Assembly (NCBI GenBank): GCA_002731275.1
Contig: PCBK01000003.1
Span: forward strand, 62,001-126,000
Source: Deltaproteobacteria bacterium
GTDB taxonomy: Bacteria; Myxococcota_C; UBA6777
Direction: 5' to 3'
DNA length: 64,000 bases
Positions 8,336-16,291 of the stretch are shown here, piece by piece. Each line of letters starts with the position of its first letter. Position 1 is the stretch's first letter. The position numbers and the translations under genes were made by a program. The notes below the pieces were generated by a model that saw only the letters and a list, made by a program, of their open reading frames with translations, ran no database searches and was not told the DNA's origin.

Positions 8336-9514
8336 TTACGAAGGCAAAGAGTACAGCGTCTTGATTTGCTTGAGATAGACAGATTTGGGGGTCATGCGCA
8401 GGAAGATGTTGCGCAACCAACAAAGCAATGGATTGCGCAATTGTGCGACCTTCCCGAAGCTGTATGAGTTGTTGACGACCATCATCGCTTTGGGTCGCCT
8501 CATCTGCTCGTAGGCTTCCAGTGCTTGAGACAACGTCGCCTCACGTTGGACACAAAGTTGCAAAGCCCAGGCATCTTCGACAGCCTGACATCCTCCCTGG
8601 CCCATGTTCGGTGTCGTCGCGTGCGCCGCATCCCCGACCAACGCAATATGTCCTTTGTACCATTTGTCAATCGGGACAAAATCAAACAAGTCACGCCGAA
8701 TGATCGACTCTTCAGGTGTTGCTTCGAGGATCGCAGCGGCTGGTCCACCGAAATCCTTAAAGCGCTCCACCAACATCCTCTTGGCAGACGCTGCGTCCAC
8801 GTCCGCTCCTCCTGACGCAGCCGTCTCCGTACTAAACCAATAACACTGTGTGTCGTTGATTGGAAATAGCCCAAGACGCACTCCACCTCCCCACATTTCG
8901 ACACCTTCACCTCCCCATTCCTCACCAGCAGCAAACTCCGCGACACCACGCCAACACGTCTCACCACCGTAGCGTAGAGGGACTTCGGAGAACAAACTTC
9001 TCCGAACTGCCGAATGAATTCCGTCCGCACCCAATAACAAATCGGAGGTATACGTGCTACCATCTTCACAGTGCAAAGTCACGCGCTCACCGTCTTGTTC
9101 GACGTGTTTGCATGGTTTACCTGTGAGGACATGCTCCTCTCCAAGCACCTCCAACAACACCTGCTGCAATATCCCCCGGTGGATCGCAACAGAAGTCTCC
9201 CCTGCGATCGCACGTTCCTCTGGACCTCCCATCTGTTGGATCGTCCGACGTTGTGCATTCGTGACCCTCAGCCCACGTGTCAGGACATGACCTCTCTCTT
9301 TCACAGTCTCAGCAAATCCCAATCGCCCAAAGACCTTCATCGCGTTGGGTGCCATCAAGATCCCAGCACCAACAGGTTTTAAAACCGGTGCGGCTTCAAA
9401 GACCTTCACGTCACAGCCGATCTGCTTGAGCGCAATCGCGGTCGTCAAACCACCAATGCCACAACCAACAATATGAACCGTATATGCCTTCTGGCTGGAT
9501 GTATTTTCACTCAT
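8336..9514 (-). CDS. FAD-dependent monooxygenase (aromatic hydroxylase family)
   Basis: 392 aa single-component flavoprotein hydroxylase of the p-hydroxybenzoate hydroxylase superfamily. Motifs: Rossmann 'VGCGIGGLTTAIALKQIG' near residue 15, the DG motif 'LLGADGIHSAVRRS' near 160, and the FAD-ribityl motif 'ALVGDAAHATTPNMGQGGCQAVEDAW' near 290. These enzymes use NAD(P)H and O2 to hydroxylate or epoxidise an aromatic or polyene substrate in the cytosol; the substrate is not evident. Of two adjacent ATGs I take the second (9514), six bases after GGAG. The start overlaps the 3' end of the upstream tetR gene by 8 bp, so they form an operon and the enzyme is probably controlled by that repressor. 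Confidence 0.9.
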   Translation of the reverse strand: MSENTSSQKAYTVHIVGCGIGGLTTAIALKQIGCDVKVFEAAPVLKPVGAGILMAPNAMKVFGRLGFAETVKERGHVLTRGLRVTNAQRRTIQQMGGPEERAIAGETSVAIHRGILQQVLLEVLGEEHVLTGKPCKHVEQDGERVTLHCEDGSTYTSDLLLGADGIHSAVRRSLFSEVPLRYGGETCWRGVAEFAAGEEWGGEGVEMWGGGVRLGLFPINDTQCYWFSTETAASGGADVDAASAKRMLVERFKDFGGPAAAILEATPEESIIRRDLFDFVPIDKWYKGHIALVGDAAHATTPNMGQGGCQAVEDAWALQLCVQREATLSQALEAYEQMRRPKAMMVVNNSYSFGKVAQLRNPLLCWLRNIFLRMTPKSVYLKQIKTLYSLPS

Positions 9515-10151
9515 CATGGGCTCCTTTCTCTCCAATGGGAAACTCCATCGGCTCCAAAGGTAAACGTAGCTGAAAGCGCGTCGCGCGCTCTAGCATCTTC
9601 ATGTGAAAAGAAAGCGGCGTCTCAGGCTCCATCACAACACCCAACAGCGCCGTAAAGTACGAAGAAAAAAATCCCAAAGCCGCCATAAAAGAATCCAAAT
9701 CAGGAGCTAACTCTCCCTGCGTCTTCGCTTCTTCAATAAGCCCCGCGAGACGCATCACAAACACTTCGGAGAGACTGCGAAAACGGCCTCCCCACTCCCC
9801 TCCCAAAAACAACCCCTCCTTCAAGAGGTGCTTTGAAAGCTCTGCATCCTGTCGATACCAAGAATACAAACACTCCGCAAAGTGCAACAAAGACTCGACG
9901 ACATCGCCCTGTTGAGGCAACGTATCAAACGCCTCCTCAACAACACGCTCAATGCTCTCATGCAGTGACGCCGCCAACAACGATGACTTGTCAGGAAAGT
10001 GCACAAACACTGTCCCCACAGCCACGCCCGCTCGCTCTGCGACCTGCTTCACTGTCGTCTTACGAAAACCACGCTCCTCAAACAACAAGCGCGCAGCCTC
10101 CAATAACGCATCTCTCGTCTCCTGCTTCTGCTTCTCTCTCACCTTTGCCAT
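9507..10151 (-). CDS. TetR/AcrR-family transcriptional regulator
   Basis: 214 aa. N-terminal helix-turn-helix at about residues 12-58: 'TRDALLEAARLLFEERGFRKTTVKQVAERAGVAVGTVFVHFPDKSSLLAA'. A variable ligand-binding domain follows, as in the family. The 3' end overlaps the downstream FAD monooxygenase gene, so repressor and enzyme are co-transcribed. The upstream region contains a perfect GTTCACT-c-AGTGAAC palindrome and a second partial copy (10187-10213), the natural candidate for an autoregulatory operator. The ligand is probably the substrate of the monooxygenase or a related compound; this is inference. Confidence 0.93.
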   Translation of the reverse strand: MAKVREKQKQETRDALLEAARLLFEERGFRKTTVKQVAERAGVAVGTVFVHFPDKSSLLAASLHESIERVVEEAFDTLPQQGDVVESLLHFAECLYSWYRQDAELSKHLLKEGLFLGGEWGGRFRSLSEVFVMRLAGLIEEAKTQGELAPDLDSFMAALGFFSSYFTALLGVVMEPETPLSFHMKMLERATRFQLRLPLEPMEFPIGEKGAHDE

Positions 10152-10186
10152 CTTTTTCCTCTCTGTTGAACAAACTCAATGAATGA

Positions 10187-10213
10187 GTTCACTCAGTGAA
10201 CACACTCAGTGAA
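10187..10213. promoter_or_regulatory. Putative TetR operator upstream of the regulator/monooxygenase operon
   Basis: 10187-10201 is GTTCACT-c-AGTGAAC, a perfect 7-bp inverted repeat with one central base. A second CACTCAGTGAA copy follows at 10203-10213 with 1-bp spacing, and an imperfect TGAA..TTCA precedes it. The cluster lies about 36 bp upstream of the tetR start codon, as expected for an autoregulated TetR repressor. Confidence 0.6.
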
Positions 10214-10419
10214 ATACGAAGTTCGTGTGCCTTTGTCAAGATAAAAATGGGACTGTGCAGGTCTTTCTTCGTAAAACCGCCCCAGAGACAGGAGAGTACC
10301 ATCGCCAACAATGGAGTTGACTCGGAAAAGTCAGGAGTCTTTGTTTTGCTTGGGTGAGGTGATGTCGAACACAGAACGTCGCAAAGGAGGGAAGAAAAAG
10401 AAGTTTTTGAAAGCGGTGG

Positions 10420-11343
10420 TTATCGTTCTCTGTACACGAGTTGTACAGCGTCGATCTCGTTCCACCCGGTGACTTTTTTGGTGTCGAGGATAATGCGGAC
10501 ACGATTTGTATCGACAGGCTCCTGAAAACGCACGGCAAAGACAGCAGGACAAACACCCTTTGCAGGATCTTTTCCACGCCAGACTGTCACCCATCCCGCT
10601 CCAGTCTTCGCCTGAACAGCAACGACTGCACCGGGTTTCCAGTTCTCATGGATCAACACACCGATCGCTCGGACGTTTTGTTTGTAAGTGAGCGACAGCC
10701 ACTCACGCCCCTTATCAGCGGTCTTGGACGCCCAAGCTCTCGAATTATCCTGACATTTTTTTGCGTTGGGTGCACCTGTTAATTGACTCGCCTGATACGA
10801 AGTTGTCGACCACTCAGAGCTCGCCTTTGCAGAGCTGGCCGACATGATCTTGAGCTGTTTATCTCGCGTCAAGCTGACATCACCGACAACAGCGATCGGA
10901 GGAAACACCACAACACGCGGGTTGCGTTTGTGAAGTGTCCCCTTGCGAATCACAAAACGATCCCACACAGCCAATGGAAGCGACTGTCTTCCCACCTCCA
11001 AACGACATTGTCCTATTGGATAGCGTCTCGCGCGAAAATGGATGACACCATCGGCAACAATGTGACCTTTGACGTGTGCCTTCTTGCATTGTATCCGCCA
11101 TGTATACGCCACGCCATCTTTATTCTCCAACAACACACTCCGTTGTCTCCGACGATACGGGAGAAGCCTCTGACTCTCCTCGGCTCGACTTTGTGTGCGA
11201 GCATAGGACGGAGATGCCCTACGAAGAACGCGCGTTGTGCGTTTCTTTGCCTGCTTCGTGGAAGTTAGCTTGGGCTTCTCCGCCCACACAGCACCAACCC
11301 ATAAACCCGTCAACAACAATCCCAAAACATATTTGCGGTACAT
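10420..11343 (-). CDS. Exported protein with C-terminal discoidin/galactose-binding-like domain
   Basis: 307 aa starting at ATG 11343 after GAGGAGAGG. A signal peptide covers residues 1-22 ('YVLGLLLTGLWVGAVWA'). A basic, Arg/Lys-rich linker and a small beta-rich central domain with two Cys follow. The last 140 residues look like an F5/8-type or NADase-type discoidin domain: 'SQLTGAPNAKKCQDNSRAWASK', 'WLSLTYKQNVRAIGVLIHENWKPGAV', and a terminal 'TGWNEIDAVQLV' strand. Such domains bind sugars or lipids outside the cell. It is transcribed in the same direction as the LRR gene upstream (37-bp gap). Specific role unknown. Confidence 0.8.
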   Translation of the reverse strand: MYRKYVLGLLLTGLWVGAVWAEKPKLTSTKQAKKRTTRVLRRASPSYARTQSRAEESQRLLPYRRRQRSVLLENKDGVAYTWRIQCKKAHVKGHIVADGVIHFRARRYPIGQCRLEVGRQSLPLAVWDRFVIRKGTLHKRNPRVVVFPPIAVVGDVSLTRDKQLKIMSASSAKASSEWSTTSYQASQLTGAPNAKKCQDNSRAWASKTADKGREWLSLTYKQNVRAIGVLIHENWKPGAVVAVQAKTGAGWVTVWRGKDPAKGVCPAVFAVRFQEPVDTNRVRIILDTKKVTGWNEIDAVQLVYRER

Positions 11344-11380
11344 GTAACCTCTCCTCGTAAACAGTGAGTACTTCATATCG

Positions 11381-13057
11381 TCAGGTATACACGTTGATCG
11401 CCGCGCGAAGTTTCAAACCCTCAACCATTTCTTTTGCACCTTTGACTCTTTGAAGCGAAAGTGTCTCCAGTTTTGGGAGACTTGCGAGAGATGCTGGCAG
11501 CTTCGTCAACTTTGTTCCAGAGAGATCAAGCCACGTCAACTCTTCCAATTCACCTATTGAATCTGGAAGCTCTTTGATCGGATTCTCTCCCAAGTACAAC
11601 GTATCAAGTTGACGGAGCTGCCCCACTTCTTCAGGGATGTACTCGATCTGATTGTCCGACAAGTTGAGGGATTGCAATGTTGTATTTTGGAACAATGATG
11701 TGGGGAGTGTTTTGATTTGATTACTACCAAAGCTGAGGGATTTGAGTTGATGAAAGACGGATAGCTCCTCAGGGATAGAGGTCAAGGCGTTACTATGCAA
11801 GCCCAGCGTTTTAAGCAAGGGGAGTCGAAAAAGCGCTGCAGGGATTTGCTTCAAGGAGAGACTCACAAGTTCGAGTTCCTCAAGCAAAGGATAATGTGCA
11901 AAGGGCCACTCCATAAGCTGCTCATCGATCCCTTTGAGGCTGGAGAGATTGAGAGAGACCAACCCAGAGAGGTCTTGTAACACCTTGGGGAGCGGGACGA
12001 GTTGTGTTCCCTGTATATTGAGCTCACGCAATTGTGTCAGCGCGCCAAACGACTCGGGAAGTGTGCTGATCTTCGTCGAGCTGAGATCGAGCTTTCGGAG
12101 CGCTTGCAACGCTCCCATCGACTCAGGAAGTCTCCGAAACGAATAACTGTGGCCAATGTCAAGGCTGCGAAGTGAGGAGAGCTTCCCAAAGTCCTCGGGG
12201 AGTTCTTCTAGTGGATTTCCACCCAAATGAAGCTCTTCTAGCGCAGAAAGTCCACAAAATGCATCGGGCAGCTCAGAGACTGCGTTATCCCACATCCACA
12301 ACGTGCGGAGTTTTTGGAGTGTCCCAATCTCCGCAGGAAGCTCGTAAAGGTGTTGCTCATAGATATAGAGTTCTTCGGCATATTGGGGGAAACGAAGGGC
12401 TTTTCCTAAAGTGGTGAACTCCCTCCCTGGAGTCTCCAAAGAGCGGCCACCTTTTGGATCGAGGGGAGATTTTCCTGCGCGGAATTTTTTGCACATAGGA
12501 CAAGGACATTCCGGTGTATCAACGGCTTTGCGGACTCTTCGCTTCTGTGCACTTGAGAGTTCGGCGTATGAGAGCACGTCGGAATCATCGTCCGTCCAGA
12601 TCTCGTATCCATCCTCTTGGGCTGCTGCGTAGTACAACTTCTTATTCACCACGACAAGTGGATATTCAGGACATGAGGAGAGCAGATCTTCAAATGGAAT
12701 GTCATCGACCTTTTCGAGGGTATAGCCAAACTTCTTTGCGACGAGTTGCAAGGAGTCGAACATCGCCGCAAAGCTCAATCGGAACCAGTGTTGACAAGCC
12801 ACAGACGACATCCCGCAGCATCCTGCTGCGTCCGAAAACATAAAGGCCAGTGAGGGTTCTGGATGTTCCCAAGGACCGCCATCCCCCGCGACCTCGCCGA
12901 GATAGTACCAAAGGACCTGATTGTAAGCCTTCCCCTTTACCATATGGCGGATATTTTGTTCGATCCAATACCATATCTCTTCGTATAACTCGTCGAGTCC
13001 AAGCTGAACCGCGCCATCGTTCGGAACAACACCAACAGTATATCCAGATGCACCCAT
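11381..13057 (-). CDS. Leucine-rich-repeat protein with a Cys-containing N-terminal domain
   Basis: 558 aa. Residues about 225-540 hold roughly thirteen 22-24-residue leucine-rich repeats of the plant/bacterial type ('LPAEIGTLQKLRTLWMWDNAV', 'LPESFGALTQLRELNIQGTQL', 'IPEEVGQLRQLDTLYLGENPI'). The first 220 residues are not repeats. They are rich in Trp/Tyr, include 'AAGCCGMSS' and end in a compact 'PECPCPMCKKF' (CxCxxC), which could bind zinc or an iron-sulphur cluster. There is no signal peptide, so it is probably cytoplasmic and mediates protein interactions. Function not known. Confidence 0.88.
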   Translation of the reverse strand: MGASGYTVGVVPNDGAVQLGLDELYEEIWYWIEQNIRHMVKGKAYNQVLWYYLGEVAGDGGPWEHPEPSLAFMFSDAAGCCGMSSVACQHWFRLSFAAMFDSLQLVAKKFGYTLEKVDDIPFEDLLSSCPEYPLVVVNKKLYYAAAQEDGYEIWTDDDSDVLSYAELSSAQKRRVRKAVDTPECPCPMCKKFRAGKSPLDPKGGRSLETPGREFTTLGKALRFPQYAEELYIYEQHLYELPAEIGTLQKLRTLWMWDNAVSELPDAFCGLSALEELHLGGNPLEELPEDFGKLSSLRSLDIGHSYSFRRLPESMGALQALRKLDLSSTKISTLPESFGALTQLRELNIQGTQLVPLPKVLQDLSGLVSLNLSSLKGIDEQLMEWPFAHYPLLEELELVSLSLKQIPAALFRLPLLKTLGLHSNALTSIPEELSVFHQLKSLSFGSNQIKTLPTSLFQNTTLQSLNLSDNQIEYIPEEVGQLRQLDTLYLGENPIKELPDSIGELEELTWLDLSGTKLTKLPASLASLPKLETLSLQRVKGAKEMVEGLKLRAAINVYT

Positions 13058-13154
13058 ACCTTCATACTCCTACCACCAAGGCCCAAAGAAACACTCATGG
13101 AAATCAGTGGTGGAGTATACACGATCCAGACACAGAAACGTGACAGAGGTGGAA

Positions 13155-14096
13155 TCAGGACGTCACTGGGGACATGATAGAGGACCAGGAGAAGGCGTCA
13201 CCAAGATCTTCGACGGAGGCTCGCCACTTTGAAGGGATCGCATCTCTTCCCAAGCGCGCTGCGACGATCCCTCCAACAATCGCGCATGTGGTGTCTCGAT
13301 CGCCCAAACCAGAGACTGTCAACCACATCGCCTCCTCAAAGTCTTCCATGTATTTGGCCGCACACCATAACGTGAAGGGGACCGTGTCAAGAGCGATGAT
13401 CTGACTGCCATTTCCCAGCGCAGCGGTCGCCGTGCGTACATCGACATTGGGTGAAAGAGCCTGCGCTTTCGCGATCCGGACCTTCAAATCACAGTCAGGC
13501 ATGTGGGTCAACACATAAGTGAATAGATCTTGCTGTGGTGTCGCCCTTCGAGCCTGTACAGCCCAAGAAGCCGCAAGAGCAATTGCGATCGCGCCGGCCT
13601 GTCCTTCTGGATGCCAATGGGTCACACGTGCAGATTTTCTCGCTTCAGAGACAACACGTGCAGGCTCATCGAAGAAATAGGCACCGAGTGGGGCCGCTCT
13701 CATCGCACCACCATTGCCCATTGAGCCTGTCCCTGAAAAAGGTTCAGAGGCGGCCTCTTGCCAAGACTGCCCAAGACAGATGTTGCGCAAGATCGAGTGC
13801 GCTGTCCCACCATAACCACGGTACATATCAGTGGAATAATTGAGCGCATAGGTTTGGGCCAGTTCATCTTCGACGATCTCACCGTGGGAGAGCAGACAGG
13901 CCGCGATCCCACACGCCATCACCGTGTCATCCGTCACGCCCCACGGCGCAGCAGGCAACGCACGCTCCGCAACGAGCTGTTCAACAACGCCTGGATCCAC
14001 GAAGAAACGCTCACCAAATCCATCTCCAACAGCGACCCCCCAAAGGGCATCCTGTAACAATGACATTCTCTCTTTGTGATCATGTTGTTGATGCAT
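13155..14096 (-). CDS. ADP-ribosylglycohydrolase family protein (DraG-like)
   Basis: 313 aa, normal family length. It carries the metal-binding motifs of ADP-ribosyl hydrolases: 'DALWGVAVGDGFGERF' at the N-terminus, 'GVTDDTVMACGIAACLL' (the TDDT motif), 'GTGSMGNGGAMRAAPLGAYF' and the C-terminal 'GDRDTTCAIVGGIVAARLG' with the paired Asp/Thr ligands. Members remove ADP-ribose from modified proteins or small molecules using two Mg ions. No ADP-ribosyltransferase is visible nearby, so the target is unknown. ATG 14096 follows AGGAAAGAACG. Confidence 0.92.
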   Translation of the reverse strand: MHQQHDHKERMSLLQDALWGVAVGDGFGERFFVDPGVVEQLVAERALPAAPWGVTDDTVMACGIAACLLSHGEIVEDELAQTYALNYSTDMYRGYGGTAHSILRNICLGQSWQEAASEPFSGTGSMGNGGAMRAAPLGAYFFDEPARVVSEARKSARVTHWHPEGQAGAIAIALAASWAVQARRATPQQDLFTYVLTHMPDCDLKVRIAKAQALSPNVDVRTATAALGNGSQIIALDTVPFTLWCAAKYMEDFEEAMWLTVSGLGDRDTTCAIVGGIVAARLGRDAIPSKWRASVEDLGDAFSWSSIMSPVTS

Positions 14097-14453
14097 CGTT
14101 CTTTCCTTTCTTGCTTGATCAACATCGCCAAGTTATATTCACAATACATCAAAGTACGCACAGGACCAAGAAAAGGTTTGAATAATTGTTTTTTCGCGCT
14201 CGTTCCTCCAGGAGGACAAGGGGACCAACATCCTGTAGGGTCCAGGATGTATCATATGTTCATGGACCACTATCCACCAACAAACAAATGTACAAGAGAG
14301 TCGATACAACGATACGAAAGCAAACCTCATCCCTCACTGACATCAAGCCCCATTCATCCCAATCCTTTGGCCTACAAACAATGTGAAATGCACGACATAC
14401 TCACACAAATGCAAGGAGCACCTCTGCTGGTATCCAACAGCATTTTCCTCCGC
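14097..14453. other. Intergenic region without a gene; hairpin inside
   Basis: Separates a minus-strand lipoprotein gene from the DraG-like gene. It contains a perfect stem ACATCCTG-N7-CAGGATGT (14228-14250), lacking a T-run, and a TCCTCC-a-GGAGGA palindrome just before it. No reading frame here has a ribosome-binding site or family similarity. Confidence 0.35.
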
Positions 14454-15254
14454 TCAGTCACACCCCTCATCGATTGTACCATCACAATCATCATCTTTCT
14501 TGTTTCCACAAAGCTCCTCGGCAGGCGTAATCTCCCCAATACATGGCCCCCAAGCGCCGTTTTTGCACGTACGAGTCCCACTCTTGCAATTACCAACCCC
14601 CATCGTACCTGGGGAGCCAGAGTAACAAGGCTCCGTCGCTCCAACGCTACAACCCTCTGGTATCGTCTCTGTCGTGGGTTCGCCAGCATCGGCGCGAACA
14701 GGTTCTTCATGTATAGGTTCCTTGGCTTGCTCGGTCCTCTTTTCATCAGAAGGCTCCAAGCTGGCCTCTGTTTTTGGCTCCGGATTCGGCTCAGCAGCAG
14801 GTTCAACACCAGGCTCTTGTGATGGTTCAGGAGCTTTCTCAGCACTGGGCTCGTCGGCTTTCTCAGCACTGGGCTCGTCCGCTTTCTCAGCGATCTTTTC
14901 AGCGGTCACTTTGGATTTACAGTCTCCAAAGACAAGCGAGTACAGTCCTTTATCCTGACAAATGCGTTGTCCTGTTTCCCCACTCAAGCGGTTTGTGCAT
15001 GGCTCGACATCCCCAGCATTTTCGCAAGAGTTACGCGCCTTTGAAATGCAGACATTCGCGGGTTTGTTGCAGACCCCTTCGTATCCTTGGTTATTGCAAT
15101 CGCAGATCGTCTCACAGGGAGCGCCGTTTGGATTGACTTTCGTCTCTTTGATATCATTGGTGCACTTATAGTCGGGAGGTGAACAGGCGAGATAACCACC
15201 CAAAAACACGACACAACACAGCACACTTAAACGTACAACGGAAAATATATTCAT
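14454..15254 (-). CDS. Lipoprotein with Glu-Pro-rich stalk and MopE-type metal-binding module
   Basis: 266 aa. The start at ATG 15254 follows GGAGTGATTGG. A signal peptide ends in a lipobox 'LACS', so the mature protein is lipid-anchored. A Cys-rich domain with about eight Cys comes next, then a low-complexity stalk built from 'AEKADEPS' and 'EPxPEP' units. The C-terminal module is 'ATEPCYSGSPGTMGVGNCKSGTRTCKNGAWGPC' ending in 'DDDCDGTIDEGCD'. The same module occurs five times in the large lipoprotein at 44099, so both belong to the MopE/myxobacterial cell-surface family proposed to bind metals (copper in MopE). Substrate and partner unknown. Confidence 0.85.
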   Translation of the reverse strand: MNIFSVVRLSVLCCVVFLGGYLACSPPDYKCTNDIKETKVNPNGAPCETICDCNNQGYEGVCNKPANVCISKARNSCENAGDVEPCTNRLSGETGQRICQDKGLYSLVFGDCKSKVTAEKIAEKADEPSAEKADEPSAEKAPEPSQEPGVEPAAEPNPEPKTEASLEPSDEKRTEQAKEPIHEEPVRADAGEPTTETIPEGCSVGATEPCYSGSPGTMGVGNCKSGTRTCKNGAWGPCIGEITPAEELCGNKKDDDCDGTIDEGCD

Positions 15255-15266
15255 CCAATCACTCCA
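15252..15266. repeat. 15-bp direct repeat, copy 1
   Basis: CATCCAATCACTCCA, identical to 15502-15516 exactly 250 bp further on. Here it covers the start codon and ribosome-binding site of the lipoprotein gene (read on the minus strand). Confidence 0.6.
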
Positions 15267-15389
15267 TGATTTCGTATCACGTGACCTCTCCACGTGTCAC
15301 AAGCAGGATAGGCATTTGATATGTCTATCTGCAAGGTGCCTCAAAATACACAAAAAAGAACGAGCTTTCAAAAAGATATCATTTTTTTC

Positions 15390-15420
15390 TTGACCCTCAC
15401 GTTACGTAAGACCCTACAAT
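15390..15420 (+). promoter_or_regulatory. MerR/TipA-type promoter with 19-bp spacer
   Basis: -35 TTGACC (15390-15395), 19-bp spacer, -10 TACAAT (15415-15420). The spacer carries CTCACGT-t-ACGTAAG, an almost perfect dyad with TTACGTAA at its centre. A 19-bp spacer with a central dyad is the hallmark of promoters activated by MerR-family proteins through DNA untwisting. The regulator gene starts 117 bp downstream, implying autoactivation. Confidence 0.75.
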
Positions 15421-15472
15421 ACCGAATATCTTGTGCGCACAAGTCATTTCATACAACAAAAGTAACGTATAT

Positions 15473-15518
15473 CCTGGAGTGACCGGAGTATACATCGTAT
15501 ACATCCAATCACTCCAGG
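15473..15518 (+). promoter_or_regulatory. Leader hairpin with perfect 10-bp arms ahead of the MerR gene
   Basis: CCTGGAGTGA (15473-15482) pairs with TCACTCCAGG (15509-15518). The 26-nt loop contains GTATAC-atc-GTATAC, which can form a second small stem. The right arm runs into the GGGGGAAAG ribosome-binding region of the MerR gene, so folding could limit its translation. The right arm includes copy 2 of the 15-bp repeat (15502-15516). Confidence 0.5.
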
Positions 15519-15536
15519 GGGAAAGATTGTCCGAAA

Positions 15537-16274
15537 ATGTCTAATATCAGAATTGGCGAACTCGCAAAACAAACAGGACTTACAGTCAGAACGCTTCATC
15601 ACTATGACGACATCGGCTTACTCCATCCATCCTACCGGACAACTTCTGGATATAGGATGTATGGTCCTGATGAGTTGTTGAAACTGTCCCAAATCGTCAT
15701 GCTCCGTCAGTTGGGGTTGAGCCTTGAAGAGATCAAACAACATATCTCACAACAAGGTGACAGCTTGGAACATTTCATCCAAAAACAGATCCATCAACTC
15801 AAAGCACAAATAGACGGACAAAAGCGCTTGCTTTCTCGTTTACAGACAGTGGCAAAACAGCTCCAAGAGAAACATGACATCTCAATGGACGCCCTCGCAC
15901 AACTTATGGAGGCCATCAAGATGGTAGAAAAGTATTACACCTCCGAACAACTCGAACAACTCAAACAGCGCTATGAAGACATTGGCGAAGAAAAAATCCA
16001 ACAGGTCCAAGAAGAATGGAAGCAGGTCTTCCAAGGGTTCCAACAAGCGCTCGAACAAAAACGTCCAGTAGAGAGCACTGAGACCCAGACCCTCGTGCAA
16101 CAATACAACGCATTGATCGCTGCATTCACAGGCGGCGATCAATGTATCCATCAGTCACTTCAGAACATGTACCAGCAAGGAGATGGAGCACAAATGCTCG
16201 AACAACACGGCTACGGGACTTCACCGGCGCTGTTTGCCTACATACAACAGGCACAACAGGCCGCAAAGGGCTGA
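15537..16274 (+). CDS. MerR-family regulator with TipAS-type ligand-binding domain
   Basis: 245 aa. Winged helix of MerR type at residues 4-72: 'IRIGELAKQTGLTVRTLHHYDDIGLLHPSYRTTSGYRMYGPDELLKLSQIVMLRQLGLSLEEIK'. Then a coiled-coil dimerisation helix (about 75-115). The C-terminal domain of about 125 residues has the TipAS arrangement: 'YYTSEQLEQLKQRYEDIGEEKIQQVQEEWKQVF' and later 'MLEQHGYGTSPALFAYIQQA'. TipA-type proteins bind antibiotics or other toxic compounds and activate efflux or binding genes, including their own. The promoter at 15390-15420 fits this. Ribosome-binding site spacing is long (GGGGGAAAG, about 10 bases). Confidence 0.92.
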   Translation: MSNIRIGELAKQTGLTVRTLHHYDDIGLLHPSYRTTSGYRMYGPDELLKLSQIVMLRQLGLSLEEIKQHISQQGDSLEHFIQKQIHQLKAQIDGQKRLLSRLQTVAKQLQEKHDISMDALAQLMEAIKMVEKYYTSEQLEQLKQRYEDIGEEKIQQVQEEWKQVFQGFQQALEQKRPVESTETQTLVQQYNALIAAFTGGDQCIHQSLQNMYQQGDGAQMLEQHGYGTSPALFAYIQQAQQAAKG

Positions 16275-16291
16275 CTGCGCTTTCGCCTGCC

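Noticed and set aside
8187-8378. 63-codon plus-strand frame after the CRP-like site
   Set aside because: No ribosome-binding site, runs into the 3' end of the monooxygenase gene, no similarity.
14076-14822. 248-codon plus-strand frame through the 14.1-14.8 kb gap
   Set aside because: Half of it is antisense to the lipoprotein gene; no ribosome-binding site and no recognisable domain.
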